A DNA stretch of 64,000 nt from an uncultured Oscillospiraceae bacterium (GTDB lineage: Bacteria > Bacillota > Clostridia > Oscillospirales > Ruminococcaceae): contig CAJULF010000004.1 in NCBI GenBank assembly GCA_910587135.1, positions 8,643 to 72,642 of the forward strand, given 5' to 3'. The translations under genes and the position numbers were made by a program. Position 1 is the first letter of the stretch. The number at the start of each line of letters is the position of its first letter. Shown here in pieces: positions 58,811 to 64,000 of the stretch. A model generated the notes under the pieces. That model saw nothing but the letters and a program-made list of their open reading frames with translations. It did not search any database and had not been told where the DNA came from.

Positions 58811-60442
58811 ATGGCTAAGGATATCATTTACGGCGAGGAAGCCCGCAAGGCGCTTCAGAAGGGAATCGACACGCTTGCGGATACTGTCAAGATCACACTC
58901 GGACCGAAAGGCAGAAACGTTGTGCTGTCCAAGAAGTACGGCGCTCCGCTTATCACAAACGATGGCGTTACGATAGCTAAGGAGATAGAGCTGGATGACG
59001 CTTTTGAGAATATGGGCGCGGCTCTTGTAAAGGAAGTTGCTACCAAGACCAACGACGCGGCGGGCGACGGAACTACCACGGCTACGCTGCTGGCGCAGGC
59101 TCTGGTTCGCGAGGGCATGAAGAATATCGCAGCAGGCGCAAACCCCATGATAGTAAAGAAGGGTATGCAGAAGGCTGTTGACGCGGCAGTTGAAGAGATC
59201 AAAACGAACTCCAAGAAGGTTCAGGGCAGCGCGGATATCGCGAGAGTAGCAACTGTTTCCGCGGGTGATGAGACCGTAGGAAAGCTGATCGCTGATGCTA
59301 TGGATAAGGTTACCGCAGACGGCGTAATCACCCTTGAGGAGAGCAAGACTGCCGACACATACAGCGAGGTCGTAGAGGGTATGCAGTTTGACCGCGGTTA
59401 TATCTCCCCCTATATGGTAACCGATACCGACAAGATGGAGGCGGTCGTTGACGACGCTTACATTCTTATCACCGATAAGAAAATATCCTCTATCCAGGAT
59501 ATCCTTCCCCTGCTTGAGCAGATAGTTCAGTCCGGCAAGAAGCTGGTTATCATTGCGGAGGACGTTGACGGCGACGCTCTCACAAACCTTATCCTCAACA
59601 AGCTGCGCGGCGTATTCTCCTGCGTGGCGGTAAAGGCTCCCGGCTTCGGCGACAGGCGCAAGGAAATGCTGCGTGATATCGCGATACTGACAGGCGGCGA
59701 GGTTATCACCGAGGAACTCGGTCTTGACCTTAAGGAAACACAGATAGCTCAGCTCGGACGCGCTAAGCAGGTAAAGGTTACAAAGGAAAACACCATTATC
59801 GTAAACGGCGCGGGCAAATCCGCTGATATAAAGGGTCGCATAAACGAGATAAGAGCGGCTATCGAGAACACCACCTCCGAGTTTGACAAGGAGAAGCTTC
59901 AGGAAAGACTGGCGAAGCTGGCGGGCGGCGTAGGCGTTATCAAGGTCGGCGCGGCTACCGAGGTGGAGATGAAGGAGAAGAAGCTCCGTATCGAGGACGC
60001 TCTCGCGGCAACAAAGGCTGCCGTCGAGGAGGGTATCGTAGCAGGCGGCGGAACAGCTCTGCTGAATGCTATGCCTGCTGTTGAAGCGGTTATCGAGAAT
60101 CTGGACGGCGACGAGAAGACAGGCGCTAAGATAGTTCTCCGCGCACTGGAGGAGCCTGTACGTCAGATCGCGCTTAACGCGGGTCTTGAGGGTTCCGTTA
60201 TCATTGATACCATAGTTCGCAAAAAGATTGTCGGCTACGGCTTTGACGCTTACAACGAGAGCTACGGCGATATGATAAAGAAAGGTATCGTAGATCCCGC
60301 CAAGGTTACACGTTCTGCGCTTCAGAACGCGGCTTCCGTTGCGGCAATGGTGCTCACTACCGAGTCCCTTGTTGCGGATAAGCCCGAGGAAGCTCCCGCT
60401 GCTCCCGCAATGCCCGCAGGCGGCATGGGCGGAATGTATTGA
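58811..60442 (+). CDS. groEL: Chaperonin GroEL
   Basis: The 543-residue protein has AKDIIYGEEARKALQKGID at the start, the nucleotide-binding DGTTTATLLAQALV region, and the C-terminal GGMGGMY tail. It folds proteins in the GroES-capped cavity. AAGGAGGACA precedes the ATG. A hairpin follows, then a dispersed element and a second copy of the hairpin. Confidence 0.99.
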   Translation: MAKDIIYGEEARKALQKGIDTLADTVKITLGPKGRNVVLSKKYGAPLITNDGVTIAKEIELDDAFENMGAALVKEVATKTNDAAGDGTTTATLLAQALVREGMKNIAAGANPMIVKKGMQKAVDAAVEEIKTNSKKVQGSADIARVATVSAGDETVGKLIADAMDKVTADGVITLEESKTADTYSEVVEGMQFDRGYISPYMVTDTDKMEAVVDDAYILITDKKISSIQDILPLLEQIVQSGKKLVIIAEDVDGDALTNLILNKLRGVFSCVAVKAPGFGDRRKEMLRDIAILTGGEVITEELGLDLKETQIAQLGRAKQVKVTKENTIIVNGAGKSADIKGRINEIRAAIENTTSEFDKEKLQERLAKLAGGVGVIKVGAATEVEMKEKKLRIEDALAATKAAVEEGIVAGGGTALLNAMPAVEAVIENLDGDEKTGAKIVLRALEEPVRQIALNAGLEGSVIIDTIVRKKIVGYGFDAYNESYGDMIKKGIVDPAKVTRSALQNAASVAAMVLTTESLVADKPEEAPAAPAMPAGGMGGMY

Positions 60443-60475
60443 TAACTGCCGGAAAACAGAATTCAATATAAATGG

Positions 60476-60497
60476 TGCTCCCCTTTTGTGGGGAGCA
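60476..60497 (+). terminator. Terminator hairpin after groEL, left copy
   Basis: TGCTCCCC and GGGGAGCA pair around TTTTGT. A second form of the hairpin is at 60695-60716, beyond the dispersed element. Confidence 0.75.
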
Positions 60498-60500
60498 TTC

Positions 60501-60693
60501 AGCTTGTAAAAAGCTTATTGACAACGCAATGTCGGCGCATGAAATTTCAAAAAGTACGCATTTGCCATTCGGCAAATGCGTACGGTTTTCGGCAGGCATG
60601 CGGAGTGCTGCGCAGCAGCACGGAGTATGGCTGGCGGAAATTTTGAAATTTTTTAAATAAACGGTCTTAGGTCAACCTTCATATTCAAACTGA
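60501..60693 (+). repeat. Dispersed palindromic element, copy H
   Basis: This forward copy starts AGCTTGTAAAAAGCTTATTG and carries the CGCAATGTCGGCGCATGAAA block, an apical stem GTACGCATTTGCC/GGCAAATGCGTAC with several paired changes relative to other copies, a second hairpin with GTGCTGCGCAGCAGCAC, and the TTTTGAAATTTTTTAAATAA and GGTCAACCTTCATATTC ends. Confidence 0.88.
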
Positions 60694-60694
60694 C

Positions 60695-60716
60695 TGCTCC
60701 CCTAAACGGGGGAGCA
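60695..60716. terminator. Terminator hairpin, right copy
   Basis: TGCTCCCC and GGGGAGCA pair around TAAACG (CTAAACGG on the outer base pairs), followed by ATTTTGAG. It also lies just after the convergent minus-strand gene. Confidence 0.7.
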
Positions 60717-60724
60717 ATTTTGAG

Positions 60725-61447
60725 TTATTCAACACACGTTCCGCCCCACTCTACCACGGTGAAGCCGCCGCGCTCAAAGCCGCAGAACGTCTGTTCGGGT
60801 ATCTCCACTTCTTTTTCGCTTGGAAAATACGCCATGAAAACACGCTTGATATTATCGGGGGCGGGAGCTATGTTAAGCGGCGCGCTCTCCTCGTAGCAAT
60901 CACCCTGGAAAGAGATAACGTTGTACTCATTGTCTTGCATAAGCGGAAGCCAGTATACAATAAATTCATTGTATTCCCTTGGAGTCAACCCTTGCTCCGC
61001 AAGAGCCCGGCGCAGAAATTCCGCGGTATCGCTCCCCTTGACGCAGAAGCCCTCGCTGAAATCAAACTCGGTCTGCGAATCCGCTTCCCAGAAAAGGTAG
61101 CTGTATTCCGCACCGCTTACGTCTATAATAGTTCCGTCGGGATACGCGGTGACATTCCAACCGTTATTATATTCGGGATATGTCACGGTCAGCCCCTCAA
61201 AATCAAGCTCAACGGAAATCTCGGTTATCTCGCTTGGGTAAAGATAGATAACAGGTTTTCTTACTAATCGCTCCGTTTTTTCTCTTTGCCTTATGGCGTA
61301 AAATGCAAAAAATGCGGCAGCGGCAACAGCCAGAACAGCTCCGATAATCCCGATAATAAACCCGACTTTCCTGTGCTGCTTCCTTTTGGCGCGCTCCGCC
61401 TCGCGCTTTTCCTCATCGATATTCTTTTCGTCAAATTCGTCGTATAT
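60725..61447 (-). CDS. Single-TM extracytoplasmic protein with an unusual start
   Basis: The first canonical start in this frame is a GTG at 61186 that gives a 153-residue fragment beginning in mid-domain. The frame stays open upstream to a TAA at 61453-61451 and encodes an acidic N-terminus (IYDEFDEKNIDEEKREAE), a TM helix (VGFIIGIIGAVLAVAAAAFF) and RKPVIYLYPSEITEI before the GTG. The full-length product (about 240 residues) therefore needs a start at ATA 61447 or ATT 61450, just after GGAGG. An ATG at 61460 is one frame off. The function is unknown; YLYP plus a beta-rich domain is seen in several secreted proteins. Confidence 0.7.
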   Translation of the reverse strand: MYDEFDEKNIDEEKREAERAKRKQHRKVGFIIGIIGAVLAVAAAAFFAFYAIRQREKTERLVRKPVIYLYPSEITEISVELDFEGLTVTYPEYNNGWNVTAYPDGTIIDVSGAEYSYLFWEADSQTEFDFSEGFCVKGSDTAEFLRRALAEQGLTPREYNEFIVYWLPLMQDNEYNVISFQGDCYEESAPLNIAPAPDNIKRVFMAYFPSEKEVEIPEQTFCGFERGGFTVVEWGGTCVE

Positions 61448-61573
61448 AATTTACCTCCATGTTGTCATTATGTTTTGGAGCTTCTTACCCAAAATTATAC
61501 AATATAATTCTATAAATGTCAAGAGCCGCCGAAATTTTTCGGCGGCTTCAATTTATGACATCTCATCTCTACA

Positions 61574-62485
61574 TCAGTATGCCTGCACCTGACCGACTAT
61601 CTCGGACAGGTTCTTGATGCCGTTTTTATCCATATATTCGGCTAATCCGTCTATGACCTTAAGCGGAGCGTAAGGGTCTTTGAATATTGCCGCACCCATC
61701 TGTATCGCGGAAGCGCCGGCAAGCATCATTTCAACAGCGTCCTCCCATGTGGATATGCCGCCCAGACCGATTATCGGTATCTTGACCGCGCCGTAGCACT
61801 GCCACACCATTCTGACAGCAACGGGGAAAATTGCCGGACCGCTGAGCCCGCCCATATTATTGTGGAGTATCGGGCGGCGGTTGTTGATGCTTATGCGCAT
61901 TCCCAGCAGGGTGTTTATAAGGGAGATACAGTCAGCACCCTCCGCTTCTACCGCTTTCGCGATCTCGGTTATATCCGTGACATTCGGAGTGAGCTTCATT
62001 ATGATGGGCTTTTTGGTAGCCTTTCGTACAGCCGCGGTGACCGCAGCCGCTCCCTCCGCGGAGATACCCCATGAAGCTCCCCCCGCCTTGACATTGGGGC
62101 AGGAGATGTTCACCTCTATCATATCGATATTGGTAGCGTCAAGCGTTTCCGCGACTGCCACATAGTCGTCGATAGTAGCGCCCGCGATATTGGCGATCAC
62201 CACGTTGGCTTCCTCTTTAACTGCATCAAGGTAGTAGTCCACAAAGCTGTGCACACCGATGTTCTGCAAGCCCACGGAGTTCAGCATACCCGAGGGAGTT
62301 TCCGCGATACGCGGCGGGAGATTGCCGTTTTTCGGCTCTATCGTCATGCCCTTGCAGGAGATACCGCCAAGCCGCGAAAGGGGATAAAGATCGGTGTAGC
62401 ACTCGCCGTTTCCGTAAGCTCCCGAAGCGGCGATAACGGGGTTGGGGAACTCCACGCCCGCGATTTTTACAGATAAATCAGCCAT
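61574..62485 (-). CDS. pyrD: Dihydroorotate dehydrogenase B, catalytic subunit PyrD
   Basis: The FMN enzyme oxidises dihydroorotate in pyrimidine synthesis and uses PyrK as electron partner. The 303-residue protein has SGAYGNGECYTDLYPLSRLG, the catalytic Cys in EVNISCPNVKAGG, and the FMN-binding MAGASAIQMGAAIF region. The ATG at 62485 is nine bases after AAGGAGG. It overlaps the end of pyrK. Confidence 0.96.
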   Translation of the reverse strand: MADLSVKIAGVEFPNPVIAASGAYGNGECYTDLYPLSRLGGISCKGMTIEPKNGNLPPRIAETPSGMLNSVGLQNIGVHSFVDYYLDAVKEEANVVIANIAGATIDDYVAVAETLDATNIDMIEVNISCPNVKAGGASWGISAEGAAAVTAAVRKATKKPIIMKLTPNVTDITEIAKAVEAEGADCISLINTLLGMRISINNRRPILHNNMGGLSGPAIFPVAVRMVWQCYGAVKIPIIGLGGISTWEDAVEMMLAGASAIQMGAAIFKDPYAPLKVIDGLAEYMDKNGIKNLSEIVGQVQAY

Positions 62486-63251
62486 CAAACTTTACCTCCT
62501 TAGCGTCGAATACGGGTCCGTCCTTGCAGACTCTCGCGTAATAGTCCTTTCCGCCGCGGTCAAGCACGCAGGTGCAGCCCACGCACGCGCCCACACCGCA
62601 GCCCATTCTCTGCTCCATGGATACCTGGCAGGGAATATCTTTTTCAAGGCAAAGCTTTACTATCGCTTTCAGCATAGGCTCGGGTCCGCAGGCAAGCACA
62701 GCTCCGACTTCTTCCTTTTTCAGCTCCTCGGCAAGCGGCTGTGTTACCACTCCGTGAACTCCCACGCTTCCGTCATCGGTGCATATGATGGTATTGCTGC
62801 CGTAAGCTTTAAAATCTTCCGCCAGAATGATTTTTTCATAGCTTCTGAACCCCAATATAGCCGTGCAGAGCGCCCCCGTGTTTTTGGCGACGTCCAGAAG
62901 CGGAGGCACTCCGATACCGCCGCCCACCACGATTACCCGTTTTCCGTCCGGAATGCGGAAACCGTTGCCAAGCGGCGCGAGGATATCAAGATTATCCCCC
63001 GCGTTTACATGGGCAATCTGCTCCGTACCCTTTCCGCGAACCTCAAAGACAAGGCGCAGAGTGCCCTCGGCTTTGTTTATCTCGCATATCGAGATCGGGC
63101 GCCGCAGCGAAAATCCCTCCGCGGTTATTGTGACAAACTGCCCCGATTTTGCCGCTTTGACGACCTCGGGCGCTTTTACCGTAACGGAATATATCTCTTT
63201 TGCAAGAGTTTTCTTCTCCGTAACAGTATATTTATCGCAGAACATGCTCAT
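62478..63251 (-). CDS. pyrK: Dihydroorotate dehydrogenase electron-transfer subunit PyrK
   Basis: PyrK is a flavoprotein with one [2Fe-2S] cluster that passes electrons from dihydroorotate to NAD. The 257-residue protein has the FAD-binding RRPISICEI, the NAD-binding VVGGGIGVPPLL and the C-terminal cluster ligands CGVGACVGCTC followed by C near VCKDGPVFDAKEV. It is upstream of pyrD and overlaps it; the start overlaps the previous gene (ATGA). Confidence 0.95.
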   Translation of the reverse strand: MSMFCDKYTVTEKKTLAKEIYSVTVKAPEVVKAAKSGQFVTITAEGFSLRRPISICEINKAEGTLRLVFEVRGKGTEQIAHVNAGDNLDILAPLGNGFRIPDGKRVIVVGGGIGVPPLLDVAKNTGALCTAILGFRSYEKIILAEDFKAYGSNTIICTDDGSVGVHGVVTQPLAEELKKEEVGAVLACGPEPMLKAIVKLCLEKDIPCQVSMEQRMGCGVGACVGCTCVLDRGGKDYYARVCKDGPVFDAKEVKFDG

Positions 63252-63880
63252 TTTTTATCCTCCTGTCCGTTATCCCGTTTCTCCGCGCCGCGGGCGTGGG
63301 GAGCGGGATTTATTCTGACCTTTACGGTGTCCTCCGATTTTTTCTCGGTTTCCGCCACAGGCTCTGTTATACTGCTTATTCTGTGCATACCCAGCCGAAT
63401 TATTATAGCGATTATTATCGCGTCGAGGATAAGCTGCAGACTGAAAGGGCTTTCGTTTACTCCCAACATATTCTGATGGAAAATATACATCACGTCAAAG
63501 ATTCCCATTAAAGCAGGTATTTTGCAGAGCGAAGCGCACAGCGCGTAAACGTTCCAGCACTCCTGAGCGTTCAGCTTCGTGACGTTATACCGCTTAAACG
63601 GGTGGGATTTAAGCGTGAGAATTATATAAGCCGCAAAAAGCGCCAGAACGAGCGCGGGGAATATCAAAGCCAGCCAGCGCTGCCATTCCAGTCCGCTGTT
63701 GTACCGCTCTGTAAGTATTTCCACATTATCCGTGCCGATCCTTTTCAGCATATCTTCATAGCTTTGCAGGAAATAAGTCGTAACGGACACTATCAGTACA
63801 GCCAGCCCCAGCGAGAAGACATCGCTGACCAGTCTTGCGATCCTGTATTTATATTTTACCGGATATTTAGCGATCTTCAT
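63248..63880 (-). CDS. Multi-pass membrane protein upstream of pyrK
   Basis: The 210-residue protein has about four TM segments (DVFSLGLAVLIVSVTTYFL, LALIFPALVLALFAAYIIL, a weaker one near ALCASLCKIPALMGIF, and LQLILDAIIIAIIIRLG) and a charged C-terminal tail. It overlaps pyrK by four bases, so it is probably co-transcribed. No family is recognised. A link to uracil or orotate transport is possible only by context. A ribosome binding site AAGGAG precedes the ATG. Confidence 0.75.
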   Translation of the reverse strand: MKIAKYPVKYKYRIARLVSDVFSLGLAVLIVSVTTYFLQSYEDMLKRIGTDNVEILTERYNSGLEWQRWLALIFPALVLALFAAYIILTLKSHPFKRYNVTKLNAQECWNVYALCASLCKIPALMGIFDVMYIFHQNMLGVNESPFSLQLILDAIIIAIIIRLGMHRISSITEPVAETEKKSEDTVKVRINPAPHARGAEKRDNGQEDKK

Positions 63881-63892
63881 AAATTCTCCTTA

Positions 63893-64000
63893 TCTGAAAA
63901 ATTTCAAAATTCCCGCAATCACGCGCCGTTTGATGCGCGAGGTTTTGCGCAAACAGCTGCAAAACTTCACAAGCAGCCATGTGCATATTGCGCCAAACCA
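63893..64000 (-). repeat. Dispersed palindromic element, copy I, partial
   Basis: The sequence GAAAAATTTCAAAATTCCCGC followed by AATCACGCGCCGTT matches copy C closely. The window ends inside the element and similarity fades after about 63940. Confidence 0.65.

Noticed and set aside
58421..60466. Minus-strand frame of 681 codons across groES-groEL
   Set aside because: Strongly biased GroEL codons leave the antisense frame open; no promoter, start or domain supports it.
62442..63476. Plus-strand frame of 344 codons opposite pyrK
   Set aside because: It is antisense to PyrK, whose flavin and iron-sulfur motifs are clear.
1..64000. tRNA, rRNA, integrase, transposase or phage genes
   Set aside because: None was recognised on either strand; apart from the small non-coding elements, no autonomous mobile element is visible.

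Overview
The window reads as chromosome of a flagellated, piliated, low-to-mid GC Gram-positive anaerobe of the Clostridia, most likely in or near the Ruminococcaceae/Oscillospiraceae. The reasons are the clostridial flagellar gene order flgM-flgN-flgK-flgL-DUF6470-fliW-csrA-fliD-fliS, a Gram-positive type IV pilus locus, HrcA/CIRCE control of groESL, a PyrK-dependent dihydroorotate dehydrogenase, a glycyl-radical-type activase and consensus sigma-A promoters with strong purine-rich ribosome binding sites. The assignment is inferred from gene content only.

Layout. 1-3.2 kb: the 5' part of a protein carrying tandem FliM/FliN-like motifs (minus strand), divergent from a Cache-HAMP-PAS-GGDEF diguanylate cyclase. 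3.7-18.3 kb: a complete-looking type IV pilus locus (pilC, a pilM-pilN fusion, a pilO-like gene, a PilX-like giant minor pilin, two further prepilins, prepilin peptidase on the opposite strand, pilB, pilT, major pilin and a fourth prepilin). 18.6-27.9 kb: a late flagellar operon starting at a sigma-28-type promoter, with export chaperones, hook-associated proteins, the filament cap and the FliW/CsrA switch. 28-36.5 kb: mixed accessory and housekeeping genes (EAL-HDOD regulator, DUF1266, FkbM-like methyltransferase, radical SAM protein, SGNH hydrolase, Rsm22-like methyltransferase, phosphopantetheinyl transferase). 36.8-39.6 kb: a cobalamin riboswitch driving two secreted DUF4430 proteins, the second with the domain order of animal intrinsic factor and transcobalamin. 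40-45 kb: glycogen phosphorylase, a GH13 amylase and a HIT protein. 45-50 kb: small regulators, GNAT, ribosomal proteins L13 and S9, unknown envelope proteins. 50-64 kb: a very large single-chain CoA-dehydratase-type activase, an SPFH protein, a PcrA/UvrD helicase, groES-groEL, and a pyrK-pyrD operon on the minus strand.

How the parts work together. Pili, flagella, one GGDEF protein and one EAL-HDOD protein form a surface-motility block probably tuned by cyclic di-GMP, with CsrA and FliW giving post-transcriptional control of flagellar export and filament synthesis. Glycogen phosphorylase and the amylase serve storage or maltodextrin use.

Non-coding structure is unusually rich. A dispersed palindromic element of about 170-195 bp occurs about nine times in intergenic gaps, often between two copies of the local terminator hairpin, and its arms keep pairing although their sequence changes. 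Other short inverted-repeat elements occur at 32.3, 34.5, 54.5 and 55.6 kb. A 52-nt putative structured motif occurs twice, upstream of glgP and in the groES leader, with a compensated stem. The items I would check first are the riboswitch-controlled intrinsic-factor-like pair, the twin 52-nt motif and the dispersed element.
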